From assembly GCA_023393915.1 (NCBI GenBank), contig JAEXBS010000096.1, forward strand, positions 248,001-312,000: 64,000 nucleotides of DNA. The letters run 5' to 3'. Positions 1 through 8,117 of this stretch are shown piece after piece (the first letter of the stretch is position 1; every line of letters begins with the position of its first letter). A program made the position numbers and the translations under genes. Source of the stretch: Bacteroidota bacterium. GTDB lineage: Bacteria; Bacteroidota; Bacteroidia; Flavobacteriales; Weeksellaceae. The notes under the pieces were generated by a model. The model saw nothing but the letters and a program-made list of their open reading frames with translations. It was not told the origin of the DNA and searched no databases.

Positions 1-451
1 CCTCTCCACGATCTGCATTATTTATGTGATCATGGTTATGTTCCAGTTCATTTGAGGAAGTAGAAGCTGAATTTTGATCGCTATGAACTCCTTCACCTGG
101 TTTTCCTAGGGGAGCTGATCTGTCGTAGAGGCAACAGGATGGAAGATTTCGGTAGGTTTTATTGTCCGCTGTATAAAGCTCGTTGTCGTGACCTACGTTT
201 GCTACCTCTTTAAGTATATCTTCTAGGCTGCTTTTCCCTTGTTCCCATGTGAGCGAGAGCGTTTGGTTTTCGATAGACCATTCAGCACTGGTGGCACCAG
301 CAGCTTTTGCGGCGTTTTGAATTCTTACTTGGCACATTTCGCAATTACCTTTTACAAAGGCTTTTCCACTTTCGAGATTTTGTGCGCTAATTGAAATGCT
401 AATAAGTAGGAAGCTTAATAGCATCATATATTGAAATAGTTTTGATTGCAT
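1..451 (-). CDS. Secreted heavy-metal-associated (HMA) domain protein, 3' end cut off by the window
   Basis: I translated this gene by hand; it begins at the ATG complement at 449-451 and is still open at base 1, giving 150 visible residues. It starts with a signal peptide (MQSKLFQYMMLLSFLLISIS, then ISAQ). A short HMA-like fold follows, with the metal-site sequence GNCEMCQVRIQNAAKAAG, whose CxxC pair is the usual soft-metal (copper or similar) ligand. The exposed tail includes CC in LPSCCLYD and a His-rich piece (EHNHDH). Proteins of this type in Bacteroidetes bind copper-like metals in the periplasm, sometimes as an N-terminal part of a larger receptor. Which applies here cannot be seen because the end is missing. 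The Cys-rich secreted gene upstream on the same strand (698-1063) fits a metal locus. Confidence 0.75.
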   Translation of the reverse strand, partial: MQSKLFQYMMLLSFLLISISISAQNLESGKAFVKGNCEMCQVRIQNAAKAAGATSAEWSIENQTLSLTWEQGKSSLEDILKEVANVGHDNELYTADNKTYRNLPSCCLYDRSAPLGKPGEGVHSDQNSASTSSNELEHNHDHINNADRGE

Positions 452-697
452 TTTTTTGGTTTTTTCGGCCTTACTCTGCTCTAGTATCAAAAAGACTTAC
501 TTTTTGCGCTATCTATTAGTTCCAGAAAATACGCTTTGTCAAGTCGCTGAAGTGTTTGAATGAGCAGAAATGCCTCGTTTAAAGGAAAGCTATAAAGCTT
601 TCTCGTTCTTGTCTAAGAGTTGATTTAGAATAGGTTGAATTAATCAGCAAGCAATCATCCAGTTAAAAAACATAAGTAATAGACGATTGTTTGTCGG
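452..697. other. Intergenic stretch without a recognisable gene
   Basis: AT-rich sequence between the Cys-rich gene and the HMA gene, both on the minus strand. I see no convincing ORF, hairpin or perfect TAnnTTTG promoter box in it; it probably holds the promoter or leader of the HMA gene. Confidence 0.4.
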
Positions 698-1063
698 TTA
701 TCCTATTTTAGGAGGCTGCCAAATGTCTTGACTGCGAATCGAAATATAGGGATCCTTATAGATCGATCTAATTTTCTTTTCCGTTAATTTTGAAGAAAAG
801 GTATTGATTTCTTGTGCAGCCTGTACTGGTGTAAGAGAAGTATGTAAGCAGAAGCCACAATCGGTAATGCAGTGCTTCTGACAGTCATGCTCTGGTTTGG
901 AGTTAGGCTCTTGAGAAGTTTCAGAAGAATGGCAAGACTCGTTCGCAGCACTCATTTCTTGACAGCAGTCCATTGGCATAGATTGCGCCCAGAGTTTCTG
1001 CTGAGGAAGAAGTAGAATCCCTAATGTTAGGAGGAGGAGTACTATTTTAAAGTGGTTCTTCAT
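698..1063 (-). CDS. Small Cys/His-rich secreted protein (121 aa)
   Basis: The N-terminus is a clear signal peptide (MKNHFKIVLLLLTLGILLLP, cut near WAQS). The mature part is dense in Cys and His: MDCCQEM, ESCHSS, HDCQKHC and DCGFCLH, nine cysteines within about 50 residues. A conserved-looking end (IWQPPKIG) follows. I have no named family for it; from memory, similar short Cys-rich proteins with this kind of C-terminus occur beside copper or HMA/TonB loci in flavobacteria. A periplasmic metal-binding or metal-sensing role is inferred from composition and from the HMA protein gene downstream on the same strand, 246 bases away. The start is set by the signal peptide. Confidence 0.65.
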   Translation of the reverse strand: MKNHFKIVLLLLTLGILLLPQQKLWAQSMPMDCCQEMSAANESCHSSETSQEPNSKPEHDCQKHCITDCGFCLHTSLTPVQAAQEINTFSSKLTEKKIRSIYKDPYISIRSQDIWQPPKIG

Positions 1064-1181
1064 TAACTAGGCAAAGGTAAATAATATGTCGGTTTATCCA
1101 AAGTTTATAGCCTGTAAACTTATCTCGAGGAATGCTGATCTCTGTCATGCTTTTCCATTTTTAATTGGGAAGAGCAAAAAA

Positions 1182-1207
1182 AGAAACCACCTTCGTGGGT
1201 GGTTTCT
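1182..1207 (-). terminator. Intrinsic terminator after the NlpC/P60 gene
   Basis: A ten-base perfect inverted repeat (agaaaccacc / ggtggtttct) closes on a TTCG-containing loop. On the minus strand it is followed by a run of Ts (the A run at 1176-1182 on the plus strand). It lies 30 bases beyond the stop of the NlpC/P60 gene. Confidence 0.8.
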
Positions 1208-1237
1208 ATCTATTTTTGTCAATATTTAATCTATAAA

Positions 1238-1906
1238 TTAATTCTGTGCGAGTTGACTTGGATCTTGGTAGTCATTCTCGATTACTCGAGTAGCAAAGCG
1301 GAATTTAGGGCCCCAATAGCGATCGCTCAGTGGAGAAATCATCACTCCTCTAGAAGTAGCGGCATGGATAAATCGAACTTCTCCATTTTCATCGACATCG
1401 TGAACAATTCCTACGTGAGAAATTCTACCTCCTCTAGAAAAGAATACCAAATCACCTTTTCGGATATTTTCTTTTTCAATTCTTGTTCCTTCTTTAGCTT
1501 GTGAAGCAGCAACTCTCGGAAGTGCAACTCCTGCTGTTGCTCCAAATACTGAAAGTACAAAAGCGCTGCAGTCAATTCCATTTCTAGTTGTTCCTCCGTA
1601 CCGGTAAGGAACACCGAGGTAAGATTCTGCTTCCGCTAATAACTCATCCATCTTTCTTTCAAATTTGATTGTCTTTTCTATTTCTGCAGCGCGGTTTGCT
1701 GTTTCTATAGAAGCTAAGGCCATATCAATCTGTTGAGAAGGTGTTAAGTCTTCCTTTAAGATATTCAGTGTTTTAGGACTAATAGCTGCCAGTTTGGCAT
1801 CTGTTTTGTATGTTAGAGGTTGAGTGACAACGTAGTTGGAAACGCAAGATTGTAATGTGAATATAGAAGTAATTACAGTCAGATAAAAGAGAACTCTTTT
1901 CTTCAT
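1238..1906 (-). CDS. NlpC/P60-family lipoprotein (peptidoglycan DL-endopeptidase)
   Basis: A 222-residue protein of the NlpC/P60 cysteine peptidase family, which cuts D-Glu-meso-DAP type peptide bonds in murein (MepS/Spr-like). I chose the ATG complement at 1904-1906 because it gives a proper lipoprotein signal (MKKRVLFYLTVITSIFTLQSC, with a LQSC lipobox). The longer upstream reading adds 42 residues with no such signal. The catalytic Cys is in YRYGGTTRNGIDCSAFV, the catalytic His in RISHVGIVHD, and the third polar residue in the region of FIHAATS. The middle (residues about 30-90) is a helical linker. It is probably anchored in the outer membrane facing the periplasm. A promoter -7 box (TACATTTG) lies at 1959-1966, and a terminator follows the gene. 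Confidence 0.9.
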   Translation of the reverse strand: MKKRVLFYLTVITSIFTLQSCVSNYVVTQPLTYKTDAKLAAISPKTLNILKEDLTPSQQIDMALASIETANRAAEIEKTIKFERKMDELLAEAESYLGVPYRYGGTTRNGIDCSAFVLSVFGATAGVALPRVAASQAKEGTRIEKENIRKGDLVFFSRGGRISHVGIVHDVDENGEVRFIHAATSRGVMISPLSDRYWGPKFRFATRVIENDYQDPSQLAQN

Positions 1907-1958
1907 ATATATTTGATTATCTGTGTTAAAAAACGTATTTACATTGATTTTGACTAGA

Positions 1959-1966
1959 CAAATGTA
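1959..1966 (-). promoter_or_regulatory. Promoter -7 box for the NlpC/P60 gene
   Basis: On the minus strand this reads TACATTTG, a perfect match to the flavobacterial -7 consensus TAnnTTTG, about 52 bases before the chosen start. No good TTG -33 element is visible at the expected spacing. Confidence 0.45.
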
Positions 1967-2061
1967 GATAATAGCACTAGAACATGCTGGTTTTCCAATT
2001 TTGAAAAACCTTTTTTTAACACATTTTAACATATTTCTAAGGTATGTTAAAGAAAGAAGGA

Positions 2062-2096
2062 CCGCAATCCCCTTATTTAGGGGTTGCGGCTTTTTA
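2062..2096 (+). terminator. Orphan terminator-like hairpin
   Basis: The arms ccgcaatcccc and ggggttgcgg pair with one bulged base, and a T-rich run (ctttttatttt) follows on the plus strand. No annotated plus-strand gene ends before it, so it either ends an unrecognised small RNA or serves another purpose. Confidence 0.55.
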
Positions 2097-2258
2097 TTTT
2101 ATTAAGATTTGTTAACAGTTTTGTTTTTGGACATATGAATTATATAAATTAGGCCTAGAATTGCATAAGAGAGCTCTTCTGGATTAGTTTTACTTTTGTT
2201 ATCCTGCAATTCGTGTGCGTATTTGTAGCATTCAAAGAATAAGTATAGTGTACAAACA

Positions 2259-2287
2259 AAAAAAACTCCGACATCGGAGTTTTTTGT
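2259..2287 (-). terminator. Bidirectional terminator after glutamine synthetase
   Basis: The palindrome aaaaaactccg / cggagtttttt around an acat loop is A-rich on one side and T-rich on the other, so it can act on both strands. On the minus strand it starts about 20 bases after the glnN stop codon. Confidence 0.8.
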
Positions 2288-2307
2288 TATTTTATTTTCA
2301 ATTAAGC

Positions 2308-4509
2308 TTATCGAGTGAAAAGTAATTCACGGTATTTGGTCATTGGCCAAAGTTCATCGTCTACAAGCATTTCTAGTTTGTCACTAGCTTCTCGAATTTT
2401 GTCAAATCTTGGCTTCACATCTTGACTATACAGTTTGGCTTGATCTAAGCCTAATTTTGCATTTTCAGCTTTTGATTTTGCCTCCAAAAGTTCATCTACT
2501 CCTACCTTGATTTGAGAAACATTTAAAGAGATACTTCGAATAAGGTCCAATTGTTCTTTTGCTAAAGTGTTGAACTCTTCTTCCGGGAAGATTTCTTTTA
2601 TTCCTTTTACGTTATCAATTAGTCTGTTTTGGTAGTTAAGGGCCGCTGGAATGATATGGTTTCTTGCTATATCAGAAAGCACCTTTGCTTCAATATCCAC
2701 TTGGGTGGCGTATTTTTCTAATTTGATTTCGTTACGCGCTTCGAATTCTCTATGGTTAAAGATGCCTAGTCCTTCATACAGGGCTATGAATTTCGGATTC
2801 AGTTCTTGCTCAAGAGCTTCGGGTGTAGTTTTTAAATTACTTAATCCTCTTTTCGCAGCTTCTTTCTCCCATTTCTCAGAGTAACCGTCGCCTTCAAACA
2901 TGATCTCTTTGCAGTCCTTAATGTATTCTCTTAGTACATTGAAAAGCGCTTCGTCTTTCTTTAGTTTTTTAGAGCCAATAAGTTCATCCACTTCCGCCTT
3001 GAATAATTTTAGCTGTCTTGCAACGATGGCATTGAGCACGGTCATTGGTTCTGCGCAATTGGCGGAAGAACCTACAGCACGGAATTCGAATTTGTTTCCT
3101 GTGAAGGCAAATGGGCTGGTACGGTTTCTGTCCGTATTATCTAGAAGGATTTCAGGGATTTTCCCAACAACATTTAATTTAAGTTCTGTTTTTTCTTCAG
3201 GAGAGAGTTTCCCATCGGTTACCTTTTCTAGCTCTTCGAGCACACCAAAAAGTTGGCTTCCAATAAAGGCGGAAATGATAGCAGGCGGTGCTTCGTTCGC
3301 GCCCAATCGGTGGTCGTTGCTCGCTGAGGCGATACTAGCACGTAATAAATCTGAATATTCATAAACAGCTTTTAACGTATTAATAAAGAAAGTAAGAAAC
3401 TGTAGATTTTTTTTAGGGTTCTTTCCCGGACTTAGTAAGTTCTCTCCTGTATCTGTAGCTAAGGACCAGTTATTGTGTTTCCCGCTTCCGTTTACTCCTT
3501 TAAAAGGTTTTTCGTGAAAAAGGATATGGAAATGGTGCTTGTGTGCGACTCTCGCCATAATATCCATAAGAAGAGAGTTGTGGTCTACTGCAACGTTGGT
3601 TTCTTCAAACATGGGTGCTAACTCAAACTGATTCGGAGCCACTTCATTGTGTCTTGTAGTTACTGGGATCCCCAGCTTCATACATTCAATTTCTAATTCT
3701 TTCATGAAGTTCATGACCCTTGTTGGAATCGACCCGAAGTAATGGTCGTCCAATTGTTGACCTTTTGCAGGTGAATGTCCTAGAAGCGTTCTTCCTGTAA
3801 AGATGAGGTCGGGACGAGATTGATAGAGTGCGCTGTCAATAAGGAAATATTCTTGTTCCCATCCTAAAGTAGCAGTAACTTTTGTTACGTTCTTATCAAA
3901 ATAAGAGCGGCAAACTTCCGTTGCGGCATCATCGACTGCAGATAAAGCTCTTAATAAAGGAGTTTTGTAGTCTAGTGTTTCCCCTGTATAGGAGATGAAT
4001 ATGGAAGGAATACAAAGGGTAGTCCCTATGATGAATGCTGGAGATGTTGGATCCCAGGCAGTATACCCTCTAGCTTCAAATGTGTTTCGAATACCTCCAT
4101 TAGGAAATGATGAAGCGTCAGGTTCTTGTTGTATGAGCATAGAGCCGCTAAAACGTTCAATAGCTCGGTCGGTTTCAAAAGGTGTAAAAAAGCTGTCGTG
4201 TTTCTCTGCAGTGGAACCTGTAAGGGGTTGAAACCAGTGTGTGTAGTGGGTGGCACCTTTAGATAAGGCCCAGTCTTTCATGGCAACTGCAATCTGATCT
4301 GCAATCGGTCTAGGGGTTTTTGTACCTTTTTTAATGGCGTCTTGAATGAAGGTAAATGCTTCTTTAGTTAGGTAAGAGCGCATGGTTTCTTCTGAGAAAA
4401 CATTTTCACAGAAGAGTTCAGATAATTTTTTTGGAACTTCAACCGAATTGTTTCTACGGTAATCCAAAAAAGGAAGTTCAGATAAAGCTTTGAATCTTAA
4501 TGTCGACAT
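2308..4509 (-). CDS. glnN: Type III glutamine synthetase
   Basis: A 733-residue protein, the normal length for class III (GSIII, GlnN) enzymes and much longer than the 450-470 residues of GSI. It makes glutamine from glutamate, ammonia and ATP in the cytoplasm. Class-specific stretches are visible: a Pro-rich N-terminus (LPFLDYRRNN), DPTSPAFI, GWEQEYFLID, EVAPNQFELAP near residue 290 and NGSGKHNNWSLAT near residue 340, the last two carrying metal- and substrate-binding residues. The start is the ATG at 4507-4509 (MSTLRFKALSELPF). The upstream ORF extension is hydrophobic, unlike the family, and would overlap the promoter box. The gene has its own promoter and terminator and lies divergent to the gene at 4855. 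Confidence 0.95.
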   Translation of the reverse strand: MSTLRFKALSELPFLDYRRNNSVEVPKKLSELFCENVFSEETMRSYLTKEAFTFIQDAIKKGTKTPRPIADQIAVAMKDWALSKGATHYTHWFQPLTGSTAEKHDSFFTPFETDRAIERFSGSMLIQQEPDASSFPNGGIRNTFEARGYTAWDPTSPAFIIGTTLCIPSIFISYTGETLDYKTPLLRALSAVDDAATEVCRSYFDKNVTKVTATLGWEQEYFLIDSALYQSRPDLIFTGRTLLGHSPAKGQQLDDHYFGSIPTRVMNFMKELEIECMKLGIPVTTRHNEVAPNQFELAPMFEETNVAVDHNSLLMDIMARVAHKHHFHILFHEKPFKGVNGSGKHNNWSLATDTGENLLSPGKNPKKNLQFLTFFINTLKAVYEYSDLLRASIASASNDHRLGANEAPPAIISAFIGSQLFGVLEELEKVTDGKLSPEEKTELKLNVVGKIPEILLDNTDRNRTSPFAFTGNKFEFRAVGSSANCAEPMTVLNAIVARQLKLFKAEVDELIGSKKLKKDEALFNVLREYIKDCKEIMFEGDGYSEKWEKEAAKRGLSNLKTTPEALEQELNPKFIALYEGLGIFNHREFEARNEIKLEKYATQVDIEAKVLSDIARNHIIPAALNYQNRLIDNVKGIKEIFPEEEFNTLAKEQLDLIRSISLNVSQIKVGVDELLEAKSKAENAKLGLDQAKLYSQDVKPRFDKIREASDKLEMLVDDELWPMTKYRELLFTR

Positions 4510-4529
4510 GGGTAGAGGTTTTAATATTG

Positions 4530-4562
4530 CAAATGTATATAAAAAATGGAAAACTAAATCAA
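4530..4562 (-). promoter_or_regulatory. Promoter of glnN
   Basis: On the minus strand a perfect -7 box TACATTTG (4530-4537) is preceded by a TTG (4560-4562) at 22 bases spacing, within the range seen in Flavobacteriales. The -7 box lies 20 bases before the chosen start codon. Confidence 0.55.
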
Positions 4563-4806
4563 TTTTTAAAAAATAATAGGGGGTATGTAGAGAAAAAGTG
4601 TAAAATTTCACAAATAGGATGTAAAATGGAGGGGGTGCCCGAATGGTTTCTTTGTTTTTGGTGAGCTAGTGCTTTTCTAAACAATAGTGAATTTGTGTTT
4701 TTTTTGCTTTAGAAATTTAGTGCTGATTAATGTTGAGAATTCTCAATAGTGGATGCAGTCTAGGATGCGCAACAATAATTTAATAAAATTTTAATTTTCT
4801 TTTTAT

Positions 4807-4814
4807 TAACTTTG
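4807..4814 (+). promoter_or_regulatory. Promoter -7 box upstream of the nucleosidase-like gene
   Basis: TAACTTTG matches the TAnnTTTG consensus 40 bases before the ATG at 4855. The -33 position shows no clear TTG. Confidence 0.4.
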
Positions 4815-4854
4815 TGCGTCATTAATTGTAATTTTATCAATAGAAGTATAGTTT

Positions 4855-6531
4855 ATGGCAACAAATTTAAGAGCAAGGGAAACTACTGAAGCAATTGAAA
4901 GGCTGTATGTGACCATGCGCCATCTGTTCTATAGAGGTTTTTTCAAACCTGGAGGTGTTTCAGGAGAAACCATCCGACATCTTTTACGCACCATTTCACC
5001 GGAAATTTATGGATCTATGGGCATCGACAATAAGGTCGAGCTCGATGGATTGCTCTACGTGCTGGATCGACTTCCTGAAGGAATAGAAGAAACGGCATTT
5101 GTTCATCTGACCTCAGACGAAGGGTTTGAAAAAGGGAGTTTCCCGGTTATAGTTCCAAAAAAGAGAAGACGAAACTGTTACAGAATCGATCAGCATCAAA
5201 TGAATATCGAGGTGCTTTTAGGTCGCTCTGAGATTTATGATATTCTAACGCACCTTACTTTTCTCTACATTGAAGCAGACAAAATCCGAAATCTTGCCTA
5301 TCCAAAGCATCAAGATTTAAAACCTTCCCGTGCTTGGAATATTATAGAACAAGTTGCTCTTGAGACTAAAAAATTTAGTCGTTCAGAAAAAGAAGTGGCT
5401 TTAATCCACCTTTCATCGCTGTTAGGGCGAACTTTTGATGAGGTACTTTCCGCCTATCAAAATTTTGGAGACGACAAGAATCCCGATCGCTTGTTTAAGA
5501 TCATCTACTTCTTAGGTAAAAACTCTTTAGAAGATCTGAAAGGAGAGAAAGAAAGAGAAGTTTTTTTCAGTGCCATTTTAAGAGAACGAGTAGGTCACCA
5601 TCTCTTTGGTGAGCGTTGGGCAAATAATGTGAAAGAAGTATTGTGCCAGCACCAACTTCATATGCGTCCTTTGCATATTGTCTCTGCTAATATGCATTCT
5701 GTCAAAAATATGTTGTTTGCAAACCCTGCTTTAAAAATTAAGGTTGAAGAGGAACCCGATTATTCACTTTATGAGGAAATTAGCCATAAGAAAACATTAC
5801 AGGAAAAGATTTTAAATTATTCTGAAAAGCAAGGACTCTACTACGTTAATGACCATAGCGGAAGTAATATTGATGTTCAAATTATAGACCTAAGCAAAGT
5901 AGATTTAAAAAATACACCATTCCAAAGTGCAGGTTACAAGGGAGATGATGTGATACTTGTTTTTGATTATGCTTTCGGTGAACAAGCATTTGAGGTAATG
6001 GATGAGCTTCTAAGACCTTACCAGCATGAGGATCAGGTATATACAATGAAGGTGAAATCAATCTCGATTATGGGGAAAGCTGGAATTCTTACCGGTAGAA
6101 AAGGAGACATCATGATTCCTACCTCACATATTTTCGAAGGTACGGCAGATAATTATGTGTTTGATAATGCCCTAGAACTAGAGGATTTCCAAGACGAAGA
6201 GATTAAGGCCTACCAAGGTTCTATGTTAACTGTACTGGGAACCTCGCTTCAAAATAAGGACATACTTTCTTACTTTATGGATTCCACTTGGAATACAGTA
6301 GGATTAGAGATGGAGGGTGCCCATTACCATAAAGCAATTCAGGTGGCGTCAAAAATAAGACACCATATCTCACCTGATCTTTTCGTTTGCTATGCTTATT
6401 ATGCGTCCGATAACCCTTTGGAGTCTGGGAGTACACTCTCTTCTGGAGGGCTGGGTCTTACGGGTGTAAAACCAACTTATATGATTACCCGCAGAATTAT
6501 TGAAAAGATATTGTCTTCTTCAATAATCTAG
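4855..6531 (+). CDS. Conserved flavobacterial protein with a C-terminal nucleoside phosphorylase/nucleosidase-like domain
   Basis: A 558-residue cytoplasmic protein with no signal peptide or membrane segment, usually annotated only as a hypothetical or DUF protein. Residues 1-340 are mostly helical and I recognise no known domain there. From about 360 the sequence carries landmarks of the nucleoside phosphorylase fold: IMGKAGILTGRKGDIMIPTS (405-424, the phosphate/ribose-side glycine loop), VGLEMEGAHYHKA with the EMEG glutamates (485, 487), and YYASDNPLESG with Asp519. In MTA/SAH nucleosidase and AMP nucleosidase these positions hold the ribose-binding Glu and the catalytic Asp. Cleavage of an N-glycosidic bond is therefore plausible, but the substrate is unknown. 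It is divergent from glnN. The start ATG at 4855 fits the -7 box upstream. Confidence 0.7.
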   Translation: MATNLRARETTEAIERLYVTMRHLFYRGFFKPGGVSGETIRHLLRTISPEIYGSMGIDNKVELDGLLYVLDRLPEGIEETAFVHLTSDEGFEKGSFPVIVPKKRRRNCYRIDQHQMNIEVLLGRSEIYDILTHLTFLYIEADKIRNLAYPKHQDLKPSRAWNIIEQVALETKKFSRSEKEVALIHLSSLLGRTFDEVLSAYQNFGDDKNPDRLFKIIYFLGKNSLEDLKGEKEREVFFSAILRERVGHHLFGERWANNVKEVLCQHQLHMRPLHIVSANMHSVKNMLFANPALKIKVEEEPDYSLYEEISHKKTLQEKILNYSEKQGLYYVNDHSGSNIDVQIIDLSKVDLKNTPFQSAGYKGDDVILVFDYAFGEQAFEVMDELLRPYQHEDQVYTMKVKSISIMGKAGILTGRKGDIMIPTSHIFEGTADNYVFDNALELEDFQDEEIKAYQGSMLTVLGTSLQNKDILSYFMDSTWNTVGLEMEGAHYHKAIQVASKIRHHISPDLFVCYAYYASDNPLESGSTLSSGGLGLTGVKPTYMITRRIIEKILSSSII

Positions 6532-6587
6532 GCAAGAAAAACAAATCCGATTTTATTAGGAGAATTATTATCGAATTTATAAACTGT

Positions 6588-6614
6588 AGCCCTTTCGCTT
6601 TCTTAGCAAAGGGC
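6588..6614 (-). terminator. Hairpin overlapping the aspartokinase stop codon
   Basis: The arms agccctttcgct and agcaaagggct pair with one bulge. The hairpin spans the stop codon of the aspartokinase between two convergent genes. The T-tract on the minus strand is weak, so the assignment is tentative. Confidence 0.45.
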
Positions 6615-7982
6615 TTTGTTAAGCGCCTTAATAGCCTCATTGTAATGCTCTCTTAAAATGACAAATTGCAAATTTACCTGCATTAGTGATTGTCCATAAC
6701 ACTCAATATTGATTCCGTTTTCATAAAACGCCTTAGCCGCACGGTACAAAAATCCAGGGCCTTGAATATTGGATCCGATTGCGCATACTAGGGCAACAGG
6801 TTGATCAGAAACGCGATAAAAATTCACTTTTAATTCTTCAACAAGACTGTGAGCGTTTTTATTATCCCAGACCACCATAGTAATGGAATTGGCATTGGTG
6901 GATTTAAAAACATAACTCACCCCGTGTTTTTGAAAATAACTCATAATACGGGCGTCGTACCCAACCTCATTTACCATCAAAGGATCATGAACCTCTACGG
7001 CGAGCATATGCGTGCTTCCGGAAACGAGTTCAATTTTAGCCTCAGGTGATTTATAATCTCGGGAGATCACAGTGCCCTCATGATGAGGTTCAAATGTATT
7101 CTTGATTCGAATGTTAATTCCTGCAAGTTCAAGCGGTTTGGAAGCTTTGGGATGGATAGCCTCCATTCCTATATCTGCGAGCTGATCTGCTACAATGTAA
7201 TTAGTTTTCCCTACCGGTTTACAGTTTTCTATTCCTACAATTTTAGGGTCTGCAGAGGAGAGGTGGTACTCTTTGTGAATAATGGCTTCATCAACCTTAA
7301 GCTCGACTGCAATTTTACTGAAAGTCACCTCACTGTACCCTCGGTCAAATGCTCTCATAATCCCTTCTATACCTTTTGTGTATCCCGTTGCAATGGCAAT
7401 GGCTTCTTTTAAATCGATTCCAGAAAATTCTTTTCTTATTCTTTCATCAATAGTCAGCGGTTCATTGTCATTCCAGCCGCTTAGATCGATGAATTTCGCT
7501 TTTATTCCCTGATGCTGTAGGATGTTTACTGAGTTCCAAGCAGAATGTGCCTCTCCAATGGAGGCTAAGATCTCGCGAGCAGCCAGTTGAATATCCACTT
7601 TGTTAACATACCCTGAGGCAAGCACCTGGCTTAAACTGGAAAGTAGTGTCTTTGCTTGCTCTATTCGGTTACGAAGAAAACTTTCTGCTTCAATTAGATC
7701 TAGACCTATTTTTTCGTACTGTTGGTTTAATTGCAACAGTTTTTCTAGTAATTGGTCCAAGGCTAGGGGGTAATTTTTCTCCAAAGCAAAGAGAGAATAG
7801 ACGCCTGGATCACCAGTTTTTTTATGCTCTAGTAGCCAGTCAGTGACTCCACTATAAGCGGAGACCACGAACACTCTTTGATGCGTTAAATCTATGTGTG
7901 GCCCGGAGGTTTTAATAATGTTGTCAATAACTTTATCAAACTGGGTCATTGAGGTTCCTCCGATTTTTTCTACTGTTAGCAT
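6603..7982 (-). CDS. Aspartate kinase (Ask_Ect-like / specialised type)
   Basis: Phosphorylates aspartate, the first step toward lysine, threonine, methionine and diaminopimelate. The start at 7980-7982 gives MLTVEKIGGTSM, the amino-acid-kinase nucleotide loop right at the N-terminus; longer readings add 45 unrelated residues. The protein is 459 residues. The kinase domain ends near 300, with the aspartate-binding area around TGYTKGIEGIMRAFDRGYSE, and two ACT-type segments follow (e.g. VNEVGYDARIMSYFQKHGVS and LVCAIGSNIQGPGFLYRAAK). The VEKIGGTSM opening resembles the aspartokinases tied to ectoine clusters rather than LysC/ThrA, yet no ectABC genes are nearby. The next pathway enzyme, Asd, is at 16.4-17.4 kb in a separate unit. 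Confidence 0.88.
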   Translation of the reverse strand: MLTVEKIGGTSMTQFDKVIDNIIKTSGPHIDLTHQRVFVVSAYSGVTDWLLEHKKTGDPGVYSLFALEKNYPLALDQLLEKLLQLNQQYEKIGLDLIEAESFLRNRIEQAKTLLSSLSQVLASGYVNKVDIQLAAREILASIGEAHSAWNSVNILQHQGIKAKFIDLSGWNDNEPLTIDERIRKEFSGIDLKEAIAIATGYTKGIEGIMRAFDRGYSEVTFSKIAVELKVDEAIIHKEYHLSSADPKIVGIENCKPVGKTNYIVADQLADIGMEAIHPKASKPLELAGINIRIKNTFEPHHEGTVISRDYKSPEAKIELVSGSTHMLAVEVHDPLMVNEVGYDARIMSYFQKHGVSYVFKSTNANSITMVVWDNKNAHSLVEELKVNFYRVSDQPVALVCAIGSNIQGPGFLYRAAKAFYENGINIECYGQSLMQVNLQFVILREHYNEAIKALNKALC

Positions 7983-8001
7983 ATTGCATTCATTCGTTTT
8001 G

Positions 8002-8009
8002 CAAAAGTA
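8002..8009 (-). promoter_or_regulatory. Promoter -7 box for the aspartate kinase gene
   Basis: TACTTTTG on the minus strand fits TAnnTTTG and lies 19 bases before the chosen aspartokinase start, which supports that start. A -33 TTG is not evident. Confidence 0.4.
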
Positions 8010-8117
8010 AGAAACTTCCTTCATTCTTGAATTTATTAAATGAAAGTCCTTGCCGTATACTATGCAATATCCCGTATTAAGGCATTTTCCGTATCTTTCA
8101 AGCAAATTCTTAAGCAA

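Larger units (their letters stand above)
1907..2307. other. 401-base gap with a TTAACATA inverted repeat and an orphan hairpin
   Basis: No protein gene is visible. It holds the NlpC promoter, a 9-base inverted repeat (TTTAACATA at 2025-2033 and TATGTTAAA at 2043-2051), a terminator-like hairpin at 2062-2091 facing the plus strand, and the glnN terminator at 2259-2287. A plus-strand TATATTTG box lies at 1908-1915. Together these could define a short plus-strand RNA, but that is inference. Confidence 0.4.
4510..4854. other. 345-base divergent intergenic region
   Basis: No gene is visible. It contains the glnN promoter, a perfect 14-base palindrome TTGAGAATTCTCAA at 4733-4746, and a plus-strand -7 box TAACTTTG at 4807-4814 for the gene at 4855. 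The palindrome is a candidate operator; no regulator binding site of this sequence is known to me. Confidence 0.45.

Noticed and set aside
1199..1504. Plus-strand ORF of 101 codons over the NlpC gene
   Set aside because: It is antisense to a clear NlpC/P60 gene, has no signal or known motif, and its composition follows from the opposite frame.
2900..3364. Plus-strand ORF of 154 codons inside glnN
   Set aside because: Antisense shadow of a highly conserved glutamine synthetase region; Ser-rich low-complexity translation.
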